Shown piece after piece: positions 26,044 to 34,980 of a stretch of 64,000 nt of DNA (its first letter is position 1; each line of letters opens with the position of its first letter). Made by a program: the position numbers and the translations under genes. The stretch spans positions 806,001 through 870,000 of the forward strand of contig NZ_WING01000001.1 of the NCBI RefSeq assembly GCF_009793335.1, written 5' to 3'. The notes beneath the pieces are model-generated. The model was given only the letters and a program-made list of their open reading frames with translations. It was not told the DNA's origin and searched no databases. The stretch comes from Actinomadura sp. J1-007. GTDB taxonomy: Bacteria; Actinomycetota; Actinomycetes; Streptosporangiales; Streptosporangiaceae.

Positions 26044-27285
26044 ATGAGTGCATCCGCGCAGGGCGTGCAGGGCCACTGCGATCCGGCGTTCGGCGCCGTA
26101 CGCGAGGCGTTCGAGGCCGGCTTCGCCGAGGGCCGCGAGCTGGGCGCCGCGGTCGCCGTGTACGCCGGCGACCGCAAGGTGGTCGATCTGTGGGGCGGCG
26201 TCGCCGACCGCAGGACGGGGCGCGCGTGGGAGGCGGACACCCCGGCGTTCGGGTTCTCGTGCACCAAGGCGGTGACCGCGGCGGCGGCGCTGCTGCTCGC
26301 CGAGCGCGGCGCGTACGAGGTGGACGGCCCGGTGACGGACTGGTGGCCCGAGTTCGGCGCCGAGGGCAAGGAGGGGACGACCGCCGCGCACCTGCTGTCG
26401 CACCAGGCGGGGCTGCCCGCGTTCGCCCGCCCGGTGTCGGCGGAGGAGGCGGCCGACGCCCCCGCCCGCGCCGCCGAGCTGGCCGCGCAGGCCCCCGAGT
26501 GGACGCCCGGGACGGCGCACGGCTACCACGCCCTGACGTACGGGTGGCTCGCCGGGGAGATCGTCCGGCGGCACGCGGGGCGGCCGGTCGGCACGTTCGT
26601 CCGCGACGAGTTCGCCGGCGACCTCGACCTGTGGATCGGCGCCCCGGACGACGTGCTGGAACGGGCCGCCAAGCTCTCCGCGGGACGCCGCCTCAACAGC
26701 GGCTCCGGGTCCTCCGGCTCCGGGTCCTCCGGCTCCGGCGGGGAGACGGCCGCGCCGGGCGGGGCGGACGCGCCGAAGGCGGTCGGCGACGGCGACGTCC
26801 TCGAACGGCTCGCGGGCGCCTACGTCGACCCCGACAGCCCCCTCAACCGGGCGCTCAACAACCCGCATCCGGGCAAGGGCGGGTTCAACAACCCGGTCGT
26901 GCTGCGGGCGGGCTGGCCGTCGGCGGGCATGATGGCGACGGCGCCCTCGTTCGCCGCGTTCTACCGCGACCTGGTCGCGGGCCGGATCCTGCGCCCGGAC
27001 ACGCTCCGCGAGGCGGTCCGCACGCGCGTGCGGGGCACGGACCGCACGATGCTCGTCGAGAGCGCGTTCGGGCTCGGGTTCATGCGCCCCGCGATGACGT
27101 TCTTCACGCCCGAGGCCGGACGGGAGAACGCGTTCGGGCACACGGGCGCGGGCGGTTCCATCGGGCTCGGCGACGCGGAGGCGGGGCTGGCCCTCGCGTA
27201 CCTGCCGAACCTGATGGGCGACCAGCTCTCCGGCGACCTGCGCGCCTACCGGCTGGTCGAGGCCGCCTACGCGTCGCTGGCCTGA
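26044..27285 (+). CDS. Serine hydrolase, class C beta-lactamase/EstB family
   Basis: A 413-residue cytoplasmic esterase-like enzyme without signal peptide. The SxxK nucleophile motif is SCTK (72-75), the second motif is the Tyr of GYHALTYG, and the third is HTGAGG. This set is typical of EstB-type esterases rather than true beta-lactamases. At about residues 220-235 a Ser/Gly repeat linker (15-nt DNA repeats at 26701-26738) interrupts the fold. ATG 26044 follows GAGAGG. It is divergent from the cyclase-family gene, and both may hydrolyse intermediates of the same pathway, which is inference. Confidence 0.85.
   Translation: MSASAQGVQGHCDPAFGAVREAFEAGFAEGRELGAAVAVYAGDRKVVDLWGGVADRRTGRAWEADTPAFGFSCTKAVTAAAALLLAERGAYEVDGPVTDWWPEFGAEGKEGTTAAHLLSHQAGLPAFARPVSAEEAADAPARAAELAAQAPEWTPGTAHGYHALTYGWLAGEIVRRHAGRPVGTFVRDEFAGDLDLWIGAPDDVLERAAKLSAGRRLNSGSGSSGSGSSGSGGETAAPGGADAPKAVGDGDVLERLAGAYVDPDSPLNRALNNPHPGKGGFNNPVVLRAGWPSAGMMATAPSFAAFYRDLVAGRILRPDTLREAVRTRVRGTDRTMLVESAFGLGFMRPAMTFFTPEAGRENAFGHTGAGGSIGLGDAEAGLALAYLPNLMGDQLSGDLRAYRLVEAAYASLA
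26701..26738 (+). repeat. 15-bp tandem repeat coding a Ser/Gly linker
   Basis: ggctccgggtcctcc occurs twice plus a partial third copy, inside the serine hydrolase gene. It encodes SGSGSSGSGSS and can expand or contract without changing frame. Confidence 0.8.
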
Positions 27286-27326
27286 CGCGCGGTTCCTGTA
27301 CGGCTCGGCTTCCCTGGGCGGCACGG

Positions 27327-28061
27327 TCAGGACATGGTGATGCCGCCGCTGACCGAGACCGTCTGGCCGGTGATGTACCCGGCGCGGTCGGTGCAGAGGA
27401 AGGCGACGAGGCCCGCGATGTCGTCCGGGCGGCCGATGCGGCGCAGCGGGATCTGCTTGGCGAGCTTGTCGAGCAGGCCCGGGTGCCGGTCGGAGACCGC
27501 CCGGACCATCGGGGTGTCGGTCGGGCCGGGGCACACGACGTTGCTGGTCACGCCGCCCCGCGCGGCCTCGCGCGCGAGCGTCTTCGCGAGCCCGAACAGC
27601 CCGGCCTTCGTGGCGGCGTAGGCGCCCTCGCCGCCCGAGCCGGCGCGCGCCCCGTCCGACGAGACGAACACCAGCCTCCCCCAGCCCCGTTCGGTCATGC
27701 CGGGGAGGAGCGCCTTGGTGAGCAGCATGGGCGCGCGCAGGTTGACGCGCCACATCAGGTCCCACGCGGCCGGGTCGCTGTCGACGAACGGCTCGACGAT
27801 GCTGACGCCCGCGTTGTGCACGAGGACGTCGGCGGGTCCGGCCTCGGCCGCGAACCGTTCGACGTCGGCGGCGTCCCCGAGGTCCACCCGGCGGGCGGTG
27901 CCGCCGTGCTCCTTGGCGACGTCCTCGGCCGCGTCCAGGTCGAGGTCGGCGACGACGACGCGGGCGCCGAGCGAGGCCAGGTCGGCGCAGATCGCCCGTC
28001 CGATGCCGCCCGCGCCGCCGGTCACGACGGCGGTGCGGCCGGAGAGGTCCATTCCGTGCAT
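27327..28061 (-). CDS. SDR-family dehydrogenase, BadH-like
   Basis: A 244-residue NAD(P)-dependent short-chain dehydrogenase. The cofactor loop is TGGAGGIG (14-21), NAG is at 83-85, and the catalytic residues are Ser134/135, Tyr148 and Lys152. The end, GYITGQTVSVSGGITMS, resembles 2-hydroxycyclohexanecarboxyl-CoA dehydrogenase (BadH) of alicyclic acid degradation. The start ATG 28061 has GAAGGGA upstream. It lies 51 bp after the isochorismatase-like gene on the same strand, so it probably belongs to that operon and its operator-controlled promoter. The exact hydroxyacyl-CoA substrate is unproven. Confidence 0.85.
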   Translation of the reverse strand: MHGMDLSGRTAVVTGGAGGIGRAICADLASLGARVVVADLDLDAAEDVAKEHGGTARRVDLGDAADVERFAAEAGPADVLVHNAGVSIVEPFVDSDPAAWDLMWRVNLRAPMLLTKALLPGMTERGWGRLVFVSSDGARAGSGGEGAYAATKAGLFGLAKTLAREAARGGVTSNVVCPGPTDTPMVRAVSDRHPGLLDKLAKQIPLRRIGRPDDIAGLVAFLCTDRAGYITGQTVSVSGGITMS

Positions 28062-28112
28062 GGCGTCCCTTCGTTCGGGGCGTTGGAGGCGGCCGCCGGG
28101 AGGGCGGCCGGG

Positions 28113-28736
28113 TCAGCAGGCCCAGGCGGCGGCGAGGTCGGCGCTGGTCGCGCGGGCGGCGAGCAGGCTGATGGTGTTGGCCATGACCGCGTCGCCGTAC
28201 TCGGCGGGCATGCCCGCGACCGCGTCGGTCAGCACCACGACCCGGTACCCGAGGTTGACCGCCTCCAGGCACAGCCCGGGGATGCCGAGGTTCAGCGACA
28301 GCCCGGCGGCGACGACCGTGGTCACGCCGAGGGACCTCAGGGTCTGGTCGAGCGCCGTCCCGGTGAACGGCGAGAAGCCGTGGTAGCGCCGCGACTCCAG
28401 GTCGCCGGGGCCGCTCAGCTCGGGCAGCACCTCCACCGCGCCCGTGCCCTCCAGCATGTGCGCGGGGTCCTTCAGCAGCCCCTTGATGAACGGGCAGTTG
28501 CCGGTATGGCTGCCCGCCCGGTCGGCGCGGAACGCGGCGGTGCACTGCACCACCCGCACCCCGGCGGCGCGGGCCGCGTCCGCCGCGCGGGCGGCGTTCG
28601 CCACCACGCCGCGTTCGTCACAGGTCTTCACCAGGTCCGGGAACTTGGCCAGGTCTCCGACCACGCCGCGCTGCATCTCCATCACCAGCAGCGCGGTGTG
28701 CCCGGGGGCGGCCAGCCCGGCGAGATCGATCGCCAC
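28113..28736 (-). CDS. Isochorismatase-fold protein with replaced catalytic residues
   Basis: A 207-residue protein of the isochorismatase/cysteine-hydrolase fold. By alignment to the family pattern, the usual Asp of 'LLVIDMQ' is Glu20 (LLVMEMQ) and the nucleophilic Cys of 'TNVCVEA' is Gly151 (LNLGIPG). Standard cysteine hydrolase chemistry is therefore unlikely; it may be a divergent enzyme using another residue (Cys156 lies five positions away) or a non-catalytic binder. GTG 28736 has no ribosome site, and a -10 box ends six bases upstream, so the mRNA is probably leaderless. It heads an operon with the BadH-like SDR. Confidence 0.8.
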   Translation of the reverse strand: MAIDLAGLAAPGHTALLVMEMQRGVVGDLAKFPDLVKTCDERGVVANAARAADAARAAGVRVVQCTAAFRADRAGSHTGNCPFIKGLLKDPAHMLEGTGAVEVLPELSGPGDLESRRYHGFSPFTGTALDQTLRSLGVTTVVAAGLSLNLGIPGLCLEAVNLGYRVVVLTDAVAGMPAEYGDAVMANTISLLAARATSADLAAAWAC

Positions 28737-28740
28737 GTAA

Positions 28741-28760
28741 TCAATCTAGCACTTGCTTGG
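28741..28760 (-). promoter_or_regulatory. Shared operator/-10 block, copy 1
   Basis: On the minus strand this reads CCAAGCAAGTGCTAGATTGA. A 16-bp palindrome (TCTAGCA-CT-TGCTTGG on plus) contains in its right half the -10 box TAGATT. The isochorismatase-like GTG begins six bases after the -10, pointing to leaderless transcription. The endonuclease V gene diverges from the same spot. Confidence 0.7.
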
Positions 28761-28812
28761 GAAGCGTTCCGGGGCGGCGGCGGGTAACGTGCCGGTCCTG
28801 GAGGTGGGGCGC

Positions 28813-29502
28813 GTGGAGGTGGCGGACCTGCATCCGTGGCCGGCGACGCCGCGGGAGGCCGAGGAGATCCAGGACCGGCTGCGTCCGATGCTCGACCTGG
28901 ACGGCCCCGGGCCGCGCGAGCCGCGCACCGTCGCCGGCCTGGACGTGTCGTACGCCGGGGACGGCGGCGGCGCCGGCGTGCGGCTCGCCGCGGCGGCCGT
29001 GGTCCTCGACACCGGCTCGCTGGAGGTCGTGGCCGAACGCGTCGTCACGGGCACGGCGGCGTTCCCGTACGTGCCGGGACTGTTCGCGTTCCGGGAGCTG
29101 CCCGCGCTGGTCGAGGCGCTGCGCGCGCTGCCCGTCTCGCCCGACCTGCTGGTCTGCGACGGCTACGGCCTCGCGCACCCGCGCCGCTTCGGGCTGGCCT
29201 GCCACGTCGGCGTCCTGACCGGCCTGCCGACGATCGGGATCGCCAAGACCGGGTTCATCGGCTCGTACGATCCGCCGGGGCGGCGCCGGGGCGACGGGAG
29301 CCCGCTGCGCGACGGCGGCGAGGTCGTCGGCCGGGTGCTGCGCACCCGCGACGGCGTGCGCCCGGTGTTCGTGTCGGTCGGCCACCGGGTGGACCTCGAC
29401 ACCGCCTGCCATCTGGCGCTCGCGCTGACCCCGCGCTACCGGCTGCCCGAGACCACCCGGCGCGCCGACCGCCTCTCCCGGGACGCGCTCGCCGCCCGCT
29501 GA
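28813..29502 (+). CDS. nfi: Endonuclease V (deoxyinosine 3' endonuclease)
   Basis: A 229-residue DNA-repair nuclease that nicks near deaminated bases such as inosine. The catalytic acids are visible: Asp in VAGLDVSY, Glu in FAFRELP and Asp in DGYGLAHPRR, followed by the conserved FGLACHVGVLTGLPTIGIAK and VGHRVDLDTA. Length matches the family. GTG 28813 is chosen because GGAGGTGGGG lies just before it; longer reads from 28753 or 28789 lack a ribosome site. It is divergent from the isochorismatase-like gene and may or may not be affected by the operator between them. Confidence 0.9.
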   Translation: MEVADLHPWPATPREAEEIQDRLRPMLDLDGPGPREPRTVAGLDVSYAGDGGGAGVRLAAAAVVLDTGSLEVVAERVVTGTAAFPYVPGLFAFRELPALVEALRALPVSPDLLVCDGYGLAHPRRFGLACHVGVLTGLPTIGIAKTGFIGSYDPPGRRRGDGSPLRDGGEVVGRVLRTRDGVRPVFVSVGHRVDLDTACHLALALTPRYRLPETTRRADRLSRDALAAR

Positions 29503-29509
29503 CCGGCCC

Positions 29510-29541
29510 TTGTCCGGCAAACCAAGCGTGCGCTAGGTTGG
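29510..29541 (+). promoter_or_regulatory. Promoter with operator/-10 block, copy 2 (leaderless)
   Basis: TTGTCC (29510-29515) and TAGGTT (29534-29539) are spaced by 18 bp. The block CCAAGCGTGCGCTAGGTTGG (29522-29541) holds a near-perfect 16-bp palindrome whose right half includes the -10. The DUF35 ATG lies 8 nt after the -10, so the transcript likely starts at or next to the start codon. Confidence 0.7.
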
Positions 29542-29547
29542 CTCGCG

Positions 29548-29949
29548 ATGGACCGCCCGCGCCCCGTGCCGACGCCGAGCCCGCTGACCGCGCCCTACTG
29601 GGACGCCTGCGGGCGCGGCGAGCTGGCGTTGCAGCGCTGCGCGGGATGCGCGCGGTACGTGCACTTCCCCGAGCCGGCCTGCCCCTACTGCGGCGGCGCC
29701 GACCTGCCGTACGAGACCGTCGGCGGGCGCGGCGCCGTGCACACCTTCACCGTCGTGCACCGCGCGTTCCTCCCCGGCTTCGCGCCGCCGTACGCCGTCG
29801 CGTGGGTGGAGCTGCCCGAGGGCGCGCGGGTCTTCGGCGGCGTGACCGGCTGCCCGCCCGGCGACGTGCGGATCGGCATGCCGGTCGAGGTGTGCTTCGA
29901 CGACCTGGACGGCTTCGGCCCGATGCCCTACTGGAGGCCCGCACCATGA
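29548..29949 (+). CDS. DUF35 zinc-ribbon/OB-fold protein, ChsH2-type
   Basis: A 133-residue protein with a rubredoxin-like zinc ribbon (Cys31, Cys34, Cys45, Cys48) followed by an acyl-CoA-binding OB fold (GAVHTFTVVHRAFLPGFAPPYAVAWVEL). Such proteins pair with SCP2-like thiolases or MaoC hydratases and are required for the aldolase step in steroid side-chain loss. The likely partner, the Cys-less thiolase, is about 10 kb away. The stop overlaps the next start by ATGA, so the two are co-translated. The 16-bp operator covers its promoter. Confidence 0.88.
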   Translation: MDRPRPVPTPSPLTAPYWDACGRGELALQRCAGCARYVHFPEPACPYCGGADLPYETVGGRGAVHTFTVVHRAFLPGFAPPYAVAWVELPEGARVFGGVTGCPPGDVRIGMPVEVCFDDLDGFGPMPYWRPAP

Positions 29950-30289
29950 CCCGTATCGGCAACGTCCTCTACAGCGCCGGCGACGTGGGCGAGGCCGTCG
30001 CGTTCTACCGGGACGCGCTCGGCCTGCCGCTGAAGTTCCGCGACGGCGACCGGTTCGCGGCGCTGGACGGCGGCGGCACCACGTTCGCGATCGCGGGCGC
30101 GGAGGAGGACGTGACCGGGGCGTGCCCGCGATCTCGTTCAAGGTGGACGACGTCGCGGCGATGACCGAGACGCTCACGGCGGCGGGCGCGCGCCTGGTCC
30201 GCGGGCCCGAGGAGGGCCCGCACGAGGTCCGCTCGGTGCTCCGCGACCCCGCGGGCAACCCGTTCATCCTCTACGCCGGCCGGAAGTGA
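29946..30289 (+). CDS. VOC/glyoxalase-family protein (one-base frame break near 30119)
   Basis: A VOC-fold protein of about 114 residues: IGNVLYSAGDVGEAVAFYRDALGLPLKF in the first module, then AISFKVDDVAAMTETL and VLRDPAGNPFILYA in the second. The two halves are in different frames; adding one base after GGGGC at about 30119 joins EDVTG to VPAISFKVDD and gives a normal-length protein. Members include glyoxalases, epimerases (methylmalonyl-CoA) and extradiol dioxygenases. The short single-domain form does not decide between them. Translationally coupled to the DUF35 gene. Confidence 0.8.
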
Positions 30290-30427
30290 GCGGCGCCGCC
30301 GTCCCGTGACGCGCCGGGCTCCCGGCCGCGCGGCCCGCACCGTAACCGCGCGGTCCGCCCCGCAGCCCTCGCACAACCGCCCCCCGCCGCACCGTCCCAC
30401 CCCTGCCGGAGCCGAAGGAGCCGAGCC

Positions 30428-31999
30428 GTGGCGCGAGAGAACTCCCCGTTCAGCAACTACGCCTACGCGATCCTCACCGCGAACGCGTTGCGCACGCCCG
30501 ACAAGGTGGCGCTGACCTACTGCGGCGACCAGAGCTTCACCTACGACCAGCTCAACCGGAAGGTCAACCGCGTCGCGCACGCGCTGCTCGCCGCCGGGGT
30601 GACGCCGGGCGCGCGCGTCGCGTCCCTGATGAACGAGACGCTGCACGTCGCCGAGGTGTACCTCGCGCAGATGAAGATCGGCTCGACGGTCGCGGCGCTC
30701 AACCCGTACTGGCCCGCCGACACGCTGCGGCAGGTCGTCGAGCACTCCGAGTGCACGGTGTTGGTGTACGACGCGACGGTCGAGGAGCTGGTCGGCGCGA
30801 TCCGTCCCGAGCTGCCGAACGTCAAGCTGTGGCTGCGCGTCGGCGGCGCCGCGCCCGGCACCGTCGACCTCGACGCGCTCGCCGAGGGCGCGAGCGAGGC
30901 CGAGCCGCCGCTCGGCGGGTTCGGCAACGACCTGCTCGCGCTGTTCTACACCTCGGGGACGACGGGGCTGCCGAAGGCGGTCATGCACACGCACTTCAGC
31001 TCCCTGGCGTCCGCCCAGATCTGGCTGGACGTGGACCGCGACCAGGACTCGGTCATGGGCACGGGCGCGATCATCTGGGGCATCGGGTTCCCGGCGCTGG
31101 TCGGCCCGGCGTTCTACGCGGGCATGACGCTGGTCCTCGAACAGGACTGGGGCCCGGCCAACTTCCTCAAGGTCGTTCCGCGCGAGAAGGTCACGCACGT
31201 CAGCCTGATCCCGAGCTTCTTCTCCGCGCTGCTCGGCTCGGACGACCACGCGGACGTGGACCTGTCGTCGCTGCGGGCGATCGTCCTCGGCGGCGAGCCG
31301 CTGCTGCCCGGCCTGCGAGAGCGCATCATGAAGCGGCTGCCGGACGCGGCGATCTACAGCTACTACGGGCAGACCGAGGCGCCCTACACCTGCTTCGGCC
31401 GCCAGGACGACGGCAGCCAGGACATCTCGTCCGTCGGCCGCGCCCGCATGTCGTGCGCCGCGCGGGTCACCGACCCGAACGGCGAGCGCGTCGTCGGCGA
31501 GGTCGGCGAGATCAACCTCAACGGCCCGAACGTGATGGCCGGCTACGACAAGCAGCCCGGCAAGACCGCCGACGTGCTGCGCGACGGCTGGTACGTGGGC
31601 GGCGACCTCGGCCGCATGGACGAGGACGGGTTCCTGTACGTGCTCGGCCGCCGCGAGGACTCCATCCTCAAGGGCGGCCAGTGGACGCAGCCCGCGCAGA
31701 TCGAGGAGGCCGCGATCGAGGTCGAGGGCGTCGCGGAGGCCGGCGTCGTCGGCGTCCCCGCCCACCCGGAGGGGCAGGACGCGGTGGAGCAGAAGATCCT
31801 CGTCGCCGTCGTCCCCCGTTCCGGCGCGTCCCTGGACGCCGAGGCGGTCAGGTCGGCGCTCGCCGCCCGGCTGCCCGCCCACCAGGCGCCCGACGCGGTC
31901 GTCGTCACCGGCGAGCTGCCCCACACCCAGGACGCGTCGGGCGGTCCCGGCAAGCTGCTGCGCCGCGGCATCCGCGACGCGTACGCCGACCGGGTCTGA
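30428..31999 (+). CDS. AMP-forming acyl-CoA synthetase (FadD-like)
   Basis: A 523-residue ANL enzyme that converts a carboxylic acid, ATP and CoA into acyl-CoA, AMP and PPi. All motifs are canonical: P-loop YTSGTTGLPK (174-183), YYGQTEAPYTC, GWYVGGDLGRMDEDGFLYVLGR, and the catalytic C-terminal Lys in GGPGKLLRRG. GTG 30428 follows GAAGGAG. It precedes an ADP-forming CoA ligase and an SDR on the same strand, so several acids or several entry points into the pathway may be served. The chain type is not readable. Confidence 0.9.
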   Translation: MARENSPFSNYAYAILTANALRTPDKVALTYCGDQSFTYDQLNRKVNRVAHALLAAGVTPGARVASLMNETLHVAEVYLAQMKIGSTVAALNPYWPADTLRQVVEHSECTVLVYDATVEELVGAIRPELPNVKLWLRVGGAAPGTVDLDALAEGASEAEPPLGGFGNDLLALFYTSGTTGLPKAVMHTHFSSLASAQIWLDVDRDQDSVMGTGAIIWGIGFPALVGPAFYAGMTLVLEQDWGPANFLKVVPREKVTHVSLIPSFFSALLGSDDHADVDLSSLRAIVLGGEPLLPGLRERIMKRLPDAAIYSYYGQTEAPYTCFGRQDDGSQDISSVGRARMSCAARVTDPNGERVVGEVGEINLNGPNVMAGYDKQPGKTADVLRDGWYVGGDLGRMDEDGFLYVLGRREDSILKGGQWTQPAQIEEAAIEVEGVAEAGVVGVPAHPEGQDAVEQKILVAVVPRSGASLDAEAVRSALAARLPAHQAPDAVVVTGELPHTQDASGGPGKLLRRGIRDAYADRV

Positions 32000-32059
32000 C
32001 CTCCCGGACGCCCGCACGCCCCTCCGATTCCGCTCCCGTCCGTTCGCGCGAGGAAGTAG

Positions 32060-34185
32060 ATGAGCAACCTCCCAGAGCATGTCGTCAAGGCGTGGATCTC
32101 CGGGTTCGGCGTCGCCGTGCCGCGCGGCGCGACCGCGCCGGACCCGGAGTCCGTCGAGGCCGCCGCCCGCGGACTGGCCACACCGCTGGTGGTGAAGGCG
32201 TACGGCTCCGGCCTGCTCCACAAGAGCGACGCCGGCGCCGTACGCCTCGGGCTCGGCTCGCCGGGCGCCGCCGCTGCTGCCGCCGCCGAGATCCGCGCCG
32301 CCCTGCCGGAGCCGCCCGACGGGTTCCTCGTGGAGGAGCAGCGGGAGGCGGGCGTCGAGGTGATCGTCGGCGCCGTCCGCGACCCGGCGTTCGGGCCCGT
32401 GCTGCTCGCCGGGCTCGGCGGCGTGTGGACCGAGGTGCTCCGCGACACGGCCCTGCGGCTGTGCCCGGTCACCGAGGCCGACGCGCGCGCGATGCTGGAC
32501 GAGCTGCGCGGCCGGGCCCTGCTGGACGGCTTCCGCGGGCAGCCCGCCATCGACCGGGACGCCCTCGTCCGGGTGCTGCTGGCCGTCGGCGGCGAGGGCG
32601 GGATCGTGGAGGCGCTCGGCGACGACCTCACCGAGTTCGAGCTCAACCCGGTCATCTGCACGCCCGGCGGCGCCGTCGCCGTGGACGCCCGGCTGATCTC
32701 GCCGTCGCCCCTGGACCCGTCCGCCCTGCCGGGCAGGCCGCGCGCGACGTCCGCCGGAGCCGCGCCCGCCCCGCCGACCGACTTCGAGCGGCTCTTCGCC
32801 CCGCGCGGCGTGGCCGTGGTCGGCGCGTCCACCAAGAAGCCCAACTTCGGCAACATGTTCCTCGGCTTCTACAAGGCCGCCGACTTCAAGGGCCGCCTGG
32901 TGGCCGTCCACCCGACCGCGTCCGAGATCGACGGCGTGCCGTGCGCGCCGTCGCTCGCCGAGGCCGGGCCGGACATCGACTACGCGCTGGTCGCCGTGCC
33001 CGCCGAGCGGTGCCCGGACGTCGTCCGGCAGGCGTCCGGCATCCCGTTCGTGCAGGTCATGAGCGGCGGCTTCCGCGAGATGGGCGGCGCGGACCTGGAG
33101 GACGACCTGCTGGCCGCCGCGCGCTCCGCGGGCGTCCGCCTCCTCGGCCCAACTGCATGGGCGTCTACTCCCCCGCCGGAGGCCAGACGTTCCTCGGCGG
33201 GACGCCCGGACGCCCCGGCCGCGTCGCCGTCGTCTCGCAGAGCGGCGGGCTCGCGGGCGAGGTCGTCAAGGTCGGCGAACGGCGCGGGCTGGCGTTCTCC
33301 AAGGTCGCCACCGTCGGCAACAGCGCCGACGTCACGCCCGCCGAGCTGCTCGGCCACCTGGCGGCCGACCCGGCCACCAGCGCCATCGGCCTCTACCTGG
33401 AGGACCCGCGCGACGGGCGCGGCCTGTTCGAGGCGCTGCGGAACGTGCGCAAGCCCGTCGTCGCCCTCGTCGGCGGCCGGAGCGGGCAGGGCCGCGAGGC
33501 CGCCGCGTCCCACACCGGCGGCATGGTCAGCGACACCCGCGTCTGGGCCGCGCTCGCCGCGCAGGCCGGGGTCGCGCTCGTCACCAGCCAGGACGACCTG
33601 ATCGGCGTGCTCGACGCGTTCGACCTCCACAGCGCCGCGCGGCCCGCCGCGCCCGGCGGCCCCGAGATCCTGGTCATCGGCCCGAGCGGCGGCGCCAGCG
33701 TGCTGGCCGCCGACGTGTTCGACGGCGCGGGGTTCGACCTCGCCGCCCTCCCCGAGGCCGCCCGAGAGGCGCTGCGCGGCCTCGGCCTAGGCGCCGGGAC
33801 CTCGCTCGCCAACCCGCTGGAGATCCCGGTCGGCCCGCGCGGCGACCCCGGCCTGGTCCGGCGCGCGGTGACCGCGATCCTGGCCGAGCGCCCGTACGCC
33901 GACGTGATCGCCCACGTCAACGCGCAGAGCTTCTTCACGTTCGGCGACAGCGCCGACCCGCTGCTCGCCTACACGCGCGGCGTCGGCGCACTCCAGGCGG
34001 AGCTTGCGGCGACCCGCGTCACCCTGGTGATGCGCAACGCCGAGTGCGCGCCGCCCGGGGTCGAGGACGCCGTGCGGGAGATCGCCAGGGCCGCCGGGGT
34101 GCCGGTGTACCGCAGCATGGAGGCCGCCGCCGTCGCGGTGGCCGCCGCGAAGAACCACGCGAGGAGCGCTCATGGGACAGCTTGA
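32060..34185 (+). CDS. ADP-forming acyl-CoA ligase, ATP-grasp domain first (frame break near 33149)
   Basis: A protein of about 708 residues related to ADP-forming acetyl-CoA synthetase and Pat-like ligases. The order is inverted from the common one: ATP-grasp (5-215, with VVKAYGSGLLHKSD and ELNPVI), then CoA-binding (235-370, GVAVVGASTKKPNFGN), then the ligase domain (GRVAVVSQSGGLAGE, phospho-His in SHTGGM near 485). The frame breaks at LLGP/NCMGVYSP near 33149, repaired by one base (ggccc-aactgc). The stop overlaps the next SDR gene by 14 bp. Likely makes acyl-CoA reversibly in the catabolic operon. Confidence 0.85.
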
Positions 34186-34933
34186 CGGGAAGGTCGCCCT
34201 GATCACGGGCGGCGCGCGCGGCATGGGCAAGTCCCACGTCCGGCGGTTCGTCTCCGAGGGGGCCAAGGTCGTCTTCGGGGACGTCCTGGAGGAGGAGGGC
34301 GGCAAGCTCGCCGCCGACCTCGGCGACGCCGTCCGCTTCGTCCGGATGGACGTGACCGAGCCCGCCGACTGGGAGCGCGCCGTCGGCACCGCCGTGACCG
34401 ACTTCGGCGCCCTGCACGTCCTGGTCAACAACGCGGGGATCATGCGGCACAAGACCATCGAGGAGATGAGCCTCGACGAGTTCCGCCAGGTCCTGGACGT
34501 CAACCTGCTCGGCCAGTGGCTCGGCGTCAAGTCCGTCACCGCCGCCATGCGGGACGCGGGCGGCGGCTCGATCGTGAACGTCTCGTCCACCGAGGGCTTC
34601 ATCGGCGCGGCCGGCCTCGCCGCCTACAGCGCCAGCAAGTTCGGCGTCCGCGGCCTCACCAAGGCCGCCGCCCGCGAGCTCGGCCCCGACGGCATCCGCG
34701 TCAACTCGATCCACCCCGGCGGCATCATCACGTCCATGTCGATGCAGCCGGACGTCATCGAGGCGACCGCCGAGCGCGCCGACGCGCTGGTCGAGGGCCT
34801 GCCGCTGCGCCGCCTCGGCAACAGCCGCGAGGTCTCCGGCCTGGTCGTCTACCTCGCGTCGGACGACTCCGGCTACTGCACGGGCAGCGAGGTGCTGGTC
34901 GACGGCGGCCTCGTGACCGGCGCGGGCTACTGA
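34172..34933 (+). CDS. SDR-family oxidoreductase, hydroxysteroid-dehydrogenase-like
   Basis: A 253-residue short-chain dehydrogenase. Cofactor loop TGGARGMG (12-19), NNAG at about 86-89, and catalytic Ser138/139, Tyr152 and Lys156 (YSASK) are all present. IRVNSIHPGGIITSMS and the overall pattern resemble 3-alpha(20-beta)-hydroxysteroid dehydrogenase and related alcohol oxidoreductases. It overlaps the CoA-ligase gene and ends the operon begun at 30.4 kb. The steroid-like label denotes the family, not a demonstrated substrate. Confidence 0.87.
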   Translation: MGQLDGKVALITGGARGMGKSHVRRFVSEGAKVVFGDVLEEEGGKLAADLGDAVRFVRMDVTEPADWERAVGTAVTDFGALHVLVNNAGIMRHKTIEEMSLDEFRQVLDVNLLGQWLGVKSVTAAMRDAGGGSIVNVSSTEGFIGAAGLAAYSASKFGVRGLTKAAARELGPDGIRVNSIHPGGIITSMSMQPDVIEATAERADALVEGLPLRRLGNSREVSGLVVYLASDDSGYCTGSEVLVDGGLVTGAGY

Positions 34934-34980
34934 ACGGAGGGCCGCCGGGGACGGGCGTGGTGGTCCCCGGCGGCCCCGCT

